Positions 34,988-43,915 of a DNA stretch of 64,000 bases are shown here, piece by piece; position 1 is the stretch's first letter; the number at the start of each line of letters is the position of its first letter. A program made the position numbers and the translations under genes. This DNA comes from Desulfitobacterium hafniense DCB-2 (GTDB lineage Bacteria; Bacillota; Desulfitobacteriia; Desulfitobacteriales; Desulfitobacteriaceae), in contig NC_011830.1 of NCBI RefSeq assembly GCF_000021925.1, positions 2,628,501 through 2,692,500 on the forward strand. The letters are read 5' to 3'. Under the pieces are notes generated by a model that was given only the letters and a program-made list of their open reading frames with translations, was not told where the DNA came from and did no database searches.

Positions 34988-37609
34988 ATGTCAAAAATCC
35001 TTATATTAGATGGGAACAGTTTGGCCAACCGGACCTTTTATGCTTTACCGATGATGACGACCGCCGATGGCAAGCCTACCAATGTTCTCCATGGCTTTAT
35101 GACCATGCTCTTGCGATTGCTGCTTGAACAAAAACCGGATTATTGGGTGGTGGCTTTTGATAAGACCAAGGCTACGGTAAGAATAGAGCAATATGCAGAT
35201 TACAAAGCCCAGCGCAAAGAGACTCCCGATGCGCTGAAACCCCAGTTTGATTTCCTCAAAGAACTGTTGACTGCTTTTGCCATGCCTATTCTGGAATGTC
35301 CGGGCTATGAAGCCGACGACATTATTGCCACGGTTACGTCCCTGGCCGAGCAACGGGAATGGGAGACCCAGATTTATACCGGGGACAGGGATGCCCTGCA
35401 GCTGATTTCTCCCCGCACTACGGTCTATCTGACCCGTAAAGGAATCACTGAGGTGGATGCTTATGACGAAGGAGCTCTCTACGAAAAGTATCAGCTCCGG
35501 CCTGCCCAGATCATCGATCTTAAAGGACTGATGGGAGATGCCTCCGATAATATTCCCGGTGTACCCGGAGTAGGGGAAAAAACAGCCCTGAAGCTCTTGT
35601 GGGAATACGGCAGTGTGGAGAATGTCCTTGATAATATCGACAAAATTTCCGGCAAGAAGCTCCAGGAGAATTTGCGCAATAACACGGATAAGGCCCTCTT
35701 AAGCAAGAAGCTGGCCACCATGCTTTATGACATACCTCTGGAGATTGATCTGGATCGATTAGTTTATCGCCGCCCGGATGAGAAGACCTTTACCGCGGCC
35801 TTGGATAAGTATGTCCTCAAAAGTGTGGCCCGGATCTGGCATGAACATCATGGGGCAGGAGAAGAGGGCAAGGATACCCCTCGGGAAGAAGTCCTCAAGC
35901 CCTGGCCCCTTCGTGAACTGACTGGCGAAGAGTGGTTGGCGCGGTTCCCCCAATGGCAGGCTGATCAAGGAACCCTTGTTTTAACTTGCGCTAATACCGG
36001 AGGGAATCCCCATTGGGCGAGGATCACCGCTTGGGGAATAGCTGTCGGTGGGGAGTCCTTTATCCTGAATTGGACCGACGCAGCTCCGGAGGTGCGGCTG
36101 GCTTTCAGCCAATTGCTGGAAGATTCTGAGGTGCCTAAGCAGGTTGCCGACAGCAAAGTGCTGTACAGCCTGCTCCTCAATGAAGAGATCATTCTGCGGG
36201 GAGTCAGCTTGGATATCGGACTGGCGGCTTATTTGATTAACCCCACCCGCAACAAATTTGAGCCCCTGGAGCTGGTTAAGGAATACATCCCCGGTGCAGG
36301 GGAATTCGCAAATTTGGCTGAAGAGGCTTCTGCTCTGGCTCAGGTGGCAGATTCCTATAAGGAAACCCTTGAAGAGCTTGGTCTGAGTGCTCTTCTCCAT
36401 GAAATGGAGGAACCCTTAAGCCCTATCCTGGCAGAGATGGAGAAGCAGGGAATTGCGGTAGATGTTCAAAGGCTGCAGGAATTTGGCCGGGAGCTGACCG
36501 TGGAACTTCAGCGTTTAGAGCAGGAGATCTACGCCGACGCGGGGGAAACCTTCAATATTAACTCTCCTCAGCAATTGGGTCATATCCTCTTTGAAAAGCT
36601 GGGGCTTCCCCCCATGAAAAAAACCAAGACCGGTTATTCCACGGATGCCGATACTTTGGAAGAGTTGAGGGATCAGCATTCCATCGTAGAGCGGGTGCTG
36701 GACTATCGCCAGTTAAGCAAACTCATGTCTACGTATGTCAACGGCCTGCTGGCTCAGATTCATGAGGGAAGAGTCCATACAACCTTCCAGCAGACGGTAA
36801 CCGCCACCGGTCGTCTCTCCAGTACCGAGCCTAATCTGCAGAATATCCCCATCCGTCTTGAACTGGGGCGCTTACTGCGGAAAGTCTTTACCCCGACTCA
36901 GGAAGGCTGGGTGCTTTTATCAGCGGATTATTCCCAAATTGAGCTGCGGATTTTAGCCCATTATTCTCAGGATGAAGTGCTGTGTGAATCCTTCTCTCTG
37001 AATCAGGATGTGCATACCCGTACCGCTTCGGAAGTGTTTGGAATTCCTATGGCAGAAGTCACGAAGGATATGCGCCGCAAGGCTAAGGCGGTTAACTTCG
37101 GGTTGATCTATGGGTTGACGGATTTTGGTTTGGGCAGGGATTTGGGCGTACCCCGCAAGGAAGCCAAAACCTATATCGAGACATACTTCCATCGTTATGA
37201 AGGGGTCAAACGTTATCTGGAAGAGATTGTGGTCAAGGCTAAAGAAGAAGGACAGGTCCGCACATTGCTCAACCGCTTGCGCCGGATTCCCGAATTGCGT
37301 CATCCTAACCGGGTGCAGCGTCAATTCGGAGAGCGGATTGCCATGAATACCCCCATCCAAGGAACGGCGGCGGATATTATGAAGCTGGCTATGTTGGGAG
37401 TGGCTGAAGCGTTGAAACCTTATCGGGCCAACCTCCTTTTGCAGGTCCACGATGAATTGGTGATCGAAGTAGCTCCGGAGGACCTGGAAGAAGTGGCGAA
37501 AGTCGTCCGTGAAGAAATGGAAAGCGCTTTCCCCCTCTCCGTGCCCTTGATCGCAGATTGTAAGACCGGGCCGAATTGGTATGATATGGAGTCTTATTCC
37601 TTGGAGTAG
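34988..37609 (+). CDS. polA: DNA polymerase I
   Basis: 873 residues. 5'-nuclease domain (about 1-290, KILILDGNSLANRTFYALP, YTGDRDALQLIS), a middle 3'-5' exonuclease-like domain (about 310-480) without the usual catalytic DxE, and the polymerase domain (about 490-873): motif A LLSADYSQIELRILAH near 645-660, motif B RRKAKAVNFGLIYG near 696-709, motif C VHDE near 820. As in Bacillus enzymes proofreading is probably lost. Repair and Okazaki-fragment processing. mutM follows, a repair pair. Confidence 0.97.
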   Translation: MSKILILDGNSLANRTFYALPMMTTADGKPTNVLHGFMTMLLRLLLEQKPDYWVVAFDKTKATVRIEQYADYKAQRKETPDALKPQFDFLKELLTAFAMPILECPGYEADDIIATVTSLAEQREWETQIYTGDRDALQLISPRTTVYLTRKGITEVDAYDEGALYEKYQLRPAQIIDLKGLMGDASDNIPGVPGVGEKTALKLLWEYGSVENVLDNIDKISGKKLQENLRNNTDKALLSKKLATMLYDIPLEIDLDRLVYRRPDEKTFTAALDKYVLKSVARIWHEHHGAGEEGKDTPREEVLKPWPLRELTGEEWLARFPQWQADQGTLVLTCANTGGNPHWARITAWGIAVGGESFILNWTDAAPEVRLAFSQLLEDSEVPKQVADSKVLYSLLLNEEIILRGVSLDIGLAAYLINPTRNKFEPLELVKEYIPGAGEFANLAEEASALAQVADSYKETLEELGLSALLHEMEEPLSPILAEMEKQGIAVDVQRLQEFGRELTVELQRLEQEIYADAGETFNINSPQQLGHILFEKLGLPPMKKTKTGYSTDADTLEELRDQHSIVERVLDYRQLSKLMSTYVNGLLAQIHEGRVHTTFQQTVTATGRLSSTEPNLQNIPIRLELGRLLRKVFTPTQEGWVLLSADYSQIELRILAHYSQDEVLCESFSLNQDVHTRTASEVFGIPMAEVTKDMRRKAKAVNFGLIYGLTDFGLGRDLGVPRKEAKTYIETYFHRYEGVKRYLEEIVVKAKEEGQVRTLLNRLRRIPELRHPNRVQRQFGERIAMNTPIQGTAADIMKLAMLGVAEALKPYRANLLLQVHDELVIEVAPEDLEEVAKVVREEMESAFPLSVPLIADCKTGPNWYDMESYSLE

Positions 37610-37706
37610 TACCATCAGAAGAGCAGTGCTATTAGTAAAGCAGTACCATCAATTGTCGTACAGTCAATAGAGCATTCCATTAATTCTTATATATGAAGGT
37701 GTAATT

Positions 37707-38528
37707 ATGCCGGAACTACCAGAAGTAGAAACCATACGCAGAAGCCTGAGTCAGCATATTCTTGAGCGAAGGATTGAGGAGATCTTAATTCGCTGGCCAG
37801 GTGCTGTGGAAGGATATGAGGAGAAAACCTTTGCCGATGCTGTCAGAGGGCTGAAGTTTCAAAGTATCGAAAGACGTGGGAAATATCTTTTGTTTACTTT
37901 AGAAGAAGGCTGGTCCTTCATCGCCCATATGCGCATGACAGGGCGCATGGTTTACCATGCTCAAAGCCAGGAACCGGAGAAGCATACCCATGTGGTGCTT
38001 AAGCTATCTTCCGGGGAGATTCACTTTACCGATACACGCAAATTCGGCCGGCTGCAGTTGGTGAGAACAGAAGAACGCCTCCAGCAACCCTCCTTAGCCC
38101 GCCTGGGTCCGGAACCTTTGGAGGAAGGTTTTTCCGCCGCAGAACTGGGACGGCGTCTGGCTCCCCGCAAACTGGCCATTAAAGCAGCTCTGTTGGATCA
38201 GACCCTTGTGGCGGGAATCGGCAATATCTATGCGGATGAAGCCTTATTCAGAGCGGGAATTGCCCCGGAGCGGTGCGCCAATTCCTTGACGAAAGAGGAG
38301 ATTGAGAAGCTTTACCCTGCCATCTGTCAGGTTCTTGAGGAGGGTATCGCCGCCAATGGCACTTCTTTCCGGGATTACCAGGATGCCAATGGGGAAAGAG
38401 GGGACTTTCAGAAGGAATTGAAGGTCTATGGACGTGGGGGAGAACCCTGCAAAGAGTGCGGCCATACTCTGGTGAGAATTCGTCTGGCCGGCAGGTCTAC
38501 GGTGTTTTGCCCTTGCTGTCAGGTGTAA
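37707..38528 (+). CDS. mutM: Formamidopyrimidine-DNA glycosylase
   Basis: 273 residues. MPELPEVETIRR with the essential Pro (second residue) and Glu, the IGNIYADEALF helix-two-turn-helix motif and a C-terminal zinc finger (EPCKECGHTL ... FCPCCQ). Removes 8-oxoguanine. GAAGGTG precedes the ATG. Confidence 0.96.
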   Translation: MPELPEVETIRRSLSQHILERRIEEILIRWPGAVEGYEEKTFADAVRGLKFQSIERRGKYLLFTLEEGWSFIAHMRMTGRMVYHAQSQEPEKHTHVVLKLSSGEIHFTDTRKFGRLQLVRTEERLQQPSLARLGPEPLEEGFSAAELGRRLAPRKLAIKAALLDQTLVAGIGNIYADEALFRAGIAPERCANSLTKEEIEKLYPAICQVLEEGIAANGTSFRDYQDANGERGDFQKELKVYGRGGEPCKECGHTLVRIRLAGRSTVFCPCCQV

Positions 38529-39271
38529 GATTGAATTCCGCTGCTCTGAGAAGGATTTGAAAGCGGGGTCTCCAGGATTTTGATTTACACCGGTCGCTCC
38601 ATAAGCTGCGCGGACAAAACTAACGCGAAAAGCCCGCTGCTCCGAAAGGTTCCCCGCTAAATCGGCTCCTGCCTCATAGCGGGTTGGAAACGTCCTGTTT
38701 CCAACCTTTCTCCGCAGAGTGCTTTTCGCGAAGTTTTGTTTCCGCTCGCTTAAAGTCGCTTCCCTTGTGTAAATCAAAATCCTTGGGCTGCTTTTCAGGT
38801 CTGAGTAAGCAGGGCGTTGTGGGAGCTGTGAGGCAAGCAATCTTATCCAAGCAGCTTTTTCCGTCTTTACCGACGCCGCTTGAGGCGGCAAAGTCGGTGA
38901 CCTCAGAAGGGCTTTGAAGAAGGGCTGGGCTGGCCTCAGAAATACTCACAACGCCTCACAAAGAGCATCAGGTCCTCGGGGCTCCAGAGAAGAACTTGAA
39001 GATACCCGTAAGCAGTAGCTTTACGTACAAAAGCGGACGGATTTAGCGAGGGGCGGTCAGGTCAACGAGGCTTTCTTAACGTAGCGGAGCCACGGTTCAC
39101 ATCAGGTATTACCCGGAGGTTTGGCAGAGCTGTTAAGAAAGCGAGTGGACCAGCCCTGGAGCTATGGAGTACGCGTTGTGCGTAAAGCTACGCGACCCGA
39201 AGGTTCATCATGCATAACGCTAAACGACCCAAGCAAACGACTTAGAGTTGTTACAAAGGAGTTATTATGAT
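38529..39271. repeat. Intergenic block of large nested inverted repeats
   Basis: 743 bp without a convincing gene. First element: AGGATTTTGATTTACAC (38574-38590) pairs with 38767-38783, the arms continue with partial pairing (AAAACT and CGCGAAAAGC), and the centre has the perfect hairpin GGTTGGAAAC/GTTTCCAACC (38682-38706). Second: GGCGTTGTG (38813-38821) with CACAACGCC (38947-38955), inside it GCCGC-TTGA-GGCGGC. Third: GTAGCTTTACGTACA (39015-39029) with 39177-39191 enclosing GCTTTCTTAAC (39070-39080) with GTTAAGAAAGC (39132-39142). This could be MITE-like repeats or a large structured RNA. Confidence 0.6.
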
Positions 39272-41134
39272 ATGAGTATTCTTTACTGTCGGAGCTGCGG
39301 CGTGGACGTTTCCGGAGAAGCCCTTTTCCGACAAGTAACTTTTGCTGTGGAGAAAGGGGAGAAGGTGGGACTGGTAGGTCCCAATGGGGCGGGGAAGACG
39401 ACCTTGCTGCGGGCCTGCTTAGGGGAGCACCCTCTGGAAAGCGGCGAGGTATTTCTTACCGGCACCTGGGGATACCTTCCCCAGAATCCTTTAGTCGAAG
39501 ATCAGGGAACCGTCTGGGAGAGCATGCTGGCGGAACGGGCCGATCTCATCGAAATGAAAGAGCAGCTTCATGTTCTTGAAGAACGGATGGCTCATACCGC
39601 GGACGAGAAGGTTTTTGCTCAATACAGTGCTCTCACGGAGCGCTTTGAGACCATGGGCGGGTATGCCCTGGAAGCCCAGGTACGCAAGATCCTCTCCGGT
39701 CTTGGACTCACTAAAGAAACTGAGCACCCTATTCAACATTTGAGCGGGGGTCAAAAAACCAGGCTGGCTTTGAGCAAACTCCTGCTCCGTTCTCCGGAAT
39801 TTTTGATTCTGGATGAGCCGACCAACCACTTGGATATGGATGCCTTAGAGTGGCTGGAGGGGTTTTTGAAAGGCTATGACGGCGCGATTTTAGTGGTTTC
39901 CCATGATCGCTACTTCCTTGATCATGTGGTTCAGAAAGTCCTGCATCTGGAAAAAGGGGGACTGAAGAGCTATCCGGGAAATTATTCCGAGTATGAATTA
40001 CAACGGGCGGTGGAAGAAACCACCTTGGTCAGGGAAGCGGAGCGGGTAAGCAAAAAAATTGCCCGTCTGGAGGAATATATCCGGCGTTATAAAGCCGGTA
40101 TCAAATCCAAGCAAGCCCGGGGCCGGGAATCCCAGCTCCAGAAGATTAAGCCTGTTGAGGTGAATAAAACCCCCAAGTCTTTGCATATTTCCCTGGCCAC
40201 AGGACGGCGCAGCGGGGATCGAACCCTTATGCTGGAAGATGTCTCTGTAGAGTTTCCCGGGCGCCGGTTGTTCCATGGAGTTGATGTGGAATTGCGCCGG
40301 GGGGACCGGGTGGCCCTGCTCGGAGAAAATGGAATCGGCAAAACCAGTCTGCTCAAAGCCATCAAAGGTTCGCTGCCCTATCAAGGGGAGATTCGCCTGG
40401 GGGCCAATGTCAAGCTGGGGTATTATTCCCAGGAACATGAGGAATTGCACGGCAAGGGCAGCATCATGGATGAAATCCGGGGCGACACAGATTTGCTTGA
40501 TCCGGAAATTCGCAGCCTGCTGGCCCGTTTCGGGTTTGTGGGTGAGGAGGTCTTTAAGCCGGTTTCCGTATTAAGCGGGGGAGAAAAAAGCCGGCTGGCC
40601 CTGGCTAAGCTCTTCCTCTCTCAGGGAAATCTGCTCCTCCTGGACGAACCCACCAATCACTTGGATACCCGTATGCGGGATGTCTTGGAGGAAGCACTTC
40701 AGGATTATGATGGAACCCTTTTGGTTGTCTCCCATGATCGGTATTTCCTGGATCGGGTCGTGAACAAAATCGCCCGTTTGACTCCTGAGGGGCTTAAAAT
40801 CTACGAGGGGGATTACAGCATGTATAAGGCGCAAGTCCAGGAAGAAGAAGCCGCTTCCACGGGCGGGAGCGCCTCCTCCGGTACAGCTGTCGGAACCCGC
40901 CCTCATGAACAATCCAAGGAGACGGAACGGGAAGCAAGACGGCGCCAGAGAAAGGCCCAGCAATTAGAGGCACAGATAGCTGAACTGGAGGAAGAAATCC
41001 AGTCCTTAGAAGAGCAGATGGCTGCAGTGACTTCCAATTATGAAAAAGCTCTGGAGCTCCATAAACTCTTTGAGGAAAAAAAGGTTTTACTGGATAGTAC
41101 AATGATGGAGTGGTTAGAAATAACAGAAGAATAA
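39272..41134 (+). CDS. ABC-F family ATPase
   Basis: 620 residues from ATG 39272 (AAGGAG ten bases upstream). Two ABC cassettes: Walker A GPNGAGKTT and GENGIGKTS, signatures LSGGQKTRLALSKLL and LSGGEKSRLALAKLF, Walker B LILDEPTNHLD and LLLDEPTNHLD, no membrane part. Between them lies the P-site linker (YIRRYKAGIKSKQARGRES), and a C-terminal coiled coil (about 560-620). ABC-F proteins act on stalled ribosomes, some in antibiotic resistance. Confidence 0.93.
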   Translation: MSILYCRSCGVDVSGEALFRQVTFAVEKGEKVGLVGPNGAGKTTLLRACLGEHPLESGEVFLTGTWGYLPQNPLVEDQGTVWESMLAERADLIEMKEQLHVLEERMAHTADEKVFAQYSALTERFETMGGYALEAQVRKILSGLGLTKETEHPIQHLSGGQKTRLALSKLLLRSPEFLILDEPTNHLDMDALEWLEGFLKGYDGAILVVSHDRYFLDHVVQKVLHLEKGGLKSYPGNYSEYELQRAVEETTLVREAERVSKKIARLEEYIRRYKAGIKSKQARGRESQLQKIKPVEVNKTPKSLHISLATGRRSGDRTLMLEDVSVEFPGRRLFHGVDVELRRGDRVALLGENGIGKTSLLKAIKGSLPYQGEIRLGANVKLGYYSQEHEELHGKGSIMDEIRGDTDLLDPEIRSLLARFGFVGEEVFKPVSVLSGGEKSRLALAKLFLSQGNLLLLDEPTNHLDTRMRDVLEEALQDYDGTLLVVSHDRYFLDRVVNKIARLTPEGLKIYEGDYSMYKAQVQEEEAASTGGSASSGTAVGTRPHEQSKETEREARRRQRKAQQLEAQIAELEEEIQSLEEQMAAVTSNYEKALELHKLFEEKKVLLDSTMMEWLEITEE

Positions 41135-41201
41135 GGGCACCATAAGAAGGGTTTACCCATATATTATCCTGCAAAGTAAAGGTACTTACAGGAGGATGAT
41201 T

Positions 41202-41858
41202 ATGGGAGCTGCAATACTCTTCGCTATAGCCTTAAGTTTTGACGGATTTGGCGTAGGGGTATCTTATGGAATACGGAGAATCCGCATACCCCTTCTTTCG
41301 ATGTTGATCATAACTCTTTGTACAGTAGTAGCCATGGGAACAGCACTGTTCTTTGGCGATGTCCTCATAGGGGTTATTACAGTTGTCTCGCCTAATCTTA
41401 TCGCAGCGGGAATTTTACTCACCTTAGGGGGCTATCAGCTGATCAAGGCTATTCCCCACTTGTTTAAAAAAGAGACGCCAAAGGCTGAGCCTGCCAGCAC
41501 AATAGCTGTTCGGGAGCCGGTCCTTAAGCTGGAATTCAAAATCCTGGGCGTTGTGGTGCAGGTTCTCAAAACTCCGGAACAGGCCGATCTTGATGGCTCC
41601 GGTGTGATCAGTGCCAAGGAAAGTGTGCTGCTGGGCACGGCCTTATCCCTGGATGCCTTTGCTTCCGGTCTGGTATTGGGTCTTGCTGTGGGAATCTTTA
41701 ACTCTTTGTCGGTTATTGCCTGGGTGGCCTTGATGCAAATTTTTATGATCAAATGTGGTCAGGCTTTAGCAGGCAGACTTCCCGAAGAGTATTTAGGGAA
41801 ATTGGGCCTTTTGCCGGGAACCATGCTTATTCTCATCGCTTTGGGAAAGCTGATTTGA
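41202..41858 (+). CDS. ytaF: Sporulation membrane protein YtaF (MntP-like)
   Basis: 218 residues with six membrane helices in two similar halves (FAIALSFDGFGVGVSYGIRR; LGTALSLDAFASGLVLG), the DADLDGSG-like loop (EQADLDGSGVISAKES) typical of YtaF. YtaF is expressed in Bacillus sporulation; the relation to MntP manganese exporters suggests ion movement. GGAGG precedes ATG 41202; it may be cotranscribed with coaE. Confidence 0.88.
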   Translation: MGAAILFAIALSFDGFGVGVSYGIRRIRIPLLSMLIITLCTVVAMGTALFFGDVLIGVITVVSPNLIAAGILLTLGGYQLIKAIPHLFKKETPKAEPASTIAVREPVLKLEFKILGVVVQVLKTPEQADLDGSGVISAKESVLLGTALSLDAFASGLVLGLAVGIFNSLSVIAWVALMQIFMIKCGQALAGRLPEEYLGKLGLLPGTMLILIALGKLI

Positions 41859-41887
41859 TTACAATAATGAATTCGAGGTGTCATACT

Positions 41888-42490
41888 ATGTGGGTTATCG
41901 GATTAACCGGGGGGATCGGGAGCGGAAAATCCACAGTCTCCCGGTGGCTCTCCCAACAAGGTGTTCCGATTATTGATGCGGATCGTACGGTTCATGGGCT
42001 TTATCATGAACCGGAGACGATGGCAGCCATTACGGCTGCCTTTGGTCAGGATATCCTGACGGATACAGAAGAAATCGATCGCAAAGCCTTAGGCAGAATT
42101 GTTTTTGCCGATGATCAAGCCCGTAAACAATTGGAAAAGATTCTTCACCCCCGGGTCAGAGTTGCCATGGAAAAACAACAAAAGGCACTGGAACAGGCAG
42201 GGGAGAGGATCTGTGTCTGGGATGTTCCCTTGCTTTTCGAGGCAGGGTATGGGTCACAGATGGACGAGTTATGGGTGGTTTGGGTACCGCTGGATATTCA
42301 AAAACAACGGGTCATGGAACGGGATGCCTTAAATGCAGAAGAAGTGGCATTGCGCATCCAAGCCCAATATTCATTGGGCGAGAAACGCAATAAAGCAGAT
42401 GTAGTTATAGATAATTCTGGAAAATGGGAAGAAACAGTAGTACAATTAAGGAAAGAAATGGAAAGAATAAATAGGGAGCAAGGACTATAG
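41888..42490 (+). CDS. coaE: Dephospho-CoA kinase
   Basis: 200 residues from ATG 41888 (GAGGTG upstream; an in-frame ATG further up lies inside ytaF). Walker A GLTGGIGSGKST, IIDADRTVH, LHPRVR, VPLLFEAGY: the full signature. It performs the last step of coenzyme A synthesis. Confidence 0.96.
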   Translation: MWVIGLTGGIGSGKSTVSRWLSQQGVPIIDADRTVHGLYHEPETMAAITAAFGQDILTDTEEIDRKALGRIVFADDQARKQLEKILHPRVRVAMEKQQKALEQAGERICVWDVPLLFEAGYGSQMDELWVVWVPLDIQKQRVMERDALNAEEVALRIQAQYSLGEKRNKADVVIDNSGKWEETVVQLRKEMERINREQGL

Positions 42491-42671
42491 AATGAAGCAA
42501 TGGGTCAGAATAGGTCTTGCAATAGGTCTAACTTAGGTCTATCGTTCTATTCCGTAATATGAGCCTCTCAAAGTATAATATGTCCTATGTTAAGTCCAGC
42601 CATGGACTGAAGCCTTGTTCAAACCTTAGAATGCTTTAAGACTTAAATACTGATGAAATCAAGGAGTACCC

Positions 42672-43271
42672 ATGAAAAAGAAAGGGTTCACAGTGCGGCG
42701 CAAGAAAAAAAGATCAGGCTTTTTGTTTACCCTGGTCTTATGTGTGATTGCTTTTACATTCTTGTTCTCGTCTCCCCCCATTAAGAAAGTAATCTATCCT
42801 TATCCGTATAAATCTCTTATCGAGCATTATGCGGAGCAATATCATGTGGACCCTTTGCTGGTTATCTCGGTCATTCGCGCTGAGAGTAAATTCCTGCCCT
42901 ATTCCCAATCCCATAAGGGCGCCCTGGGGCTTATGCAGCTGATGCCGGATACAGCCGACTGGATTGCCGAGACCTTAGGGGATGGAGCCTTCGACCAAAG
43001 CGAGCTGAGAGAGCCGGAAAAGAATATTCAGTACGGAACCTGGTACATAGCCAGCCTGCAGAAGGAATTCCAGGATATCGAGCTGGTCCTGGCCGCCTAT
43101 AATGGGGGAAGAGGTCATGTTAATGAGTGGATCCGCACAGAGCAGCTCAAGGTGGATGACTTGAATACGGAGGATATTCCTTTCCGGGAGACCAGGGAAT
43201 ATGTGCAGCGGGTTATGGATAACTACGAAAAGTATCAGGATCTTTATGGTGAAAAACCACGCCTCAAATGA
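42672..43271 (+). CDS. Lytic murein transglycosylase (Slt family)
   Basis: 199 residues. N-terminal signal anchor (about 18-36) and a GH23-type SLT domain: VISVIRAESKFLPYSQSHKGALGLMQLM with the catalytic Glu, NIQYGTWYI, AAYNGG. It cleaves peptidoglycan outside the membrane. The gene ends within a terminator stem. Confidence 0.92.
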   Translation: MKKKGFTVRRKKKRSGFLFTLVLCVIAFTFLFSSPPIKKVIYPYPYKSLIEHYAEQYHVDPLLVISVIRAESKFLPYSQSHKGALGLMQLMPDTADWIAETLGDGAFDQSELREPEKNIQYGTWYIASLQKEFQDIELVLAAYNGGRGHVNEWIRTEQLKVDDLNTEDIPFRETREYVQRVMDNYEKYQDLYGEKPRLK

Positions 43272-43284
43272 AGCGTGGTTTTTT
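43252..43284 (+). terminator. Terminator overlapping the end of the transglycosylase gene
   Basis: Stem AAAACCACGC/GCGTGGTTTT with a T6 run; the stop codon lies in the loop side. Confidence 0.85.
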
Positions 43285-43299
43285 GCTGGATGAGAAGTC

Positions 43300-43671
43300 C
43301 TAATCCACCTTATCAATTATTTTCTGCTTAAGTTCTTCCTGCTCCGATTTTTCAAAATTGACAACGGCAAAGCCGATCATGATTAATATCATCAGCATAA
43401 CCCCGACACCGACAACAAGATAAATCATCGTGAACCACTTGCTCAGATCAGCTTGGGGAACAAAACCTGTAGAGACACTGGTGGGAATGAGACTGACAAA
43501 AGCAAAATAAAAAGAATCCAGCAAGGACCATCCTTCGACTTGTTTATAGAAAAGAGTACCGGAAAGCAAAATCAATGCCAAGGATACCAGTAAAGATTTA
43601 AAGGCTTTTTCCTTCATTATGCGATAAACAGCGGATAGTAATCGTTTTAAGGTCAGAATAAAAGAAATCAT
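43300..43671 (-). CDS. Small two-helix ion-channel-like protein
   Basis: 123 residues from the ATG at 43671 (GGGAG upstream). A membrane helix (about 27-45), a pore-loop region and a second helix (about 78-105) as in the potassium-channel two-TM family. Where the filter TVGYGD would be, the sequence is PTSVSTGFVPQAD: the Thr and Gly-Phe remain but the GYGD core is changed. Ion selectivity is therefore uncertain. No regulatory domain; the C-terminus is charged. Confidence 0.72.
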   Translation of the reverse strand: MISFILTLKRLLSAVYRIMKEKAFKSLLVSLALILLSGTLFYKQVEGWSLLDSFYFAFVSLIPTSVSTGFVPQADLSKWFTMIYLVVGVGVMLMILIMIGFAVVNFEKSEQEELKQKIIDKVD

Positions 43672-43915
43672 GGTGTTTCTCCCTTTTCTCAAGTTTAGTG
43701 ATAGCTTCAATGGTTAAATACAGTAAAACAAATTTTATCATAAAAGATTAATCCGATACAATTAAAATTTTTATGGTTGGTGCTTATCGTCTTTGCCGAT
43801 ACTAACTATTGTCAAAGGTTGGTTTTAAATAATCTTAAAATTGGTCTTGCTGAGAGAAAAGGGATTCCGATAGTTTCTGGAGAATATGAAAGGATAACAA
43901 AGGAGGTTATAGAAG

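Noticed and set aside
38529..39271. RNase P RNA, tmRNA or group II intron in the structured intergenic block
   Set aside because: I looked for the hallmark core sequences of these RNAs and found none.
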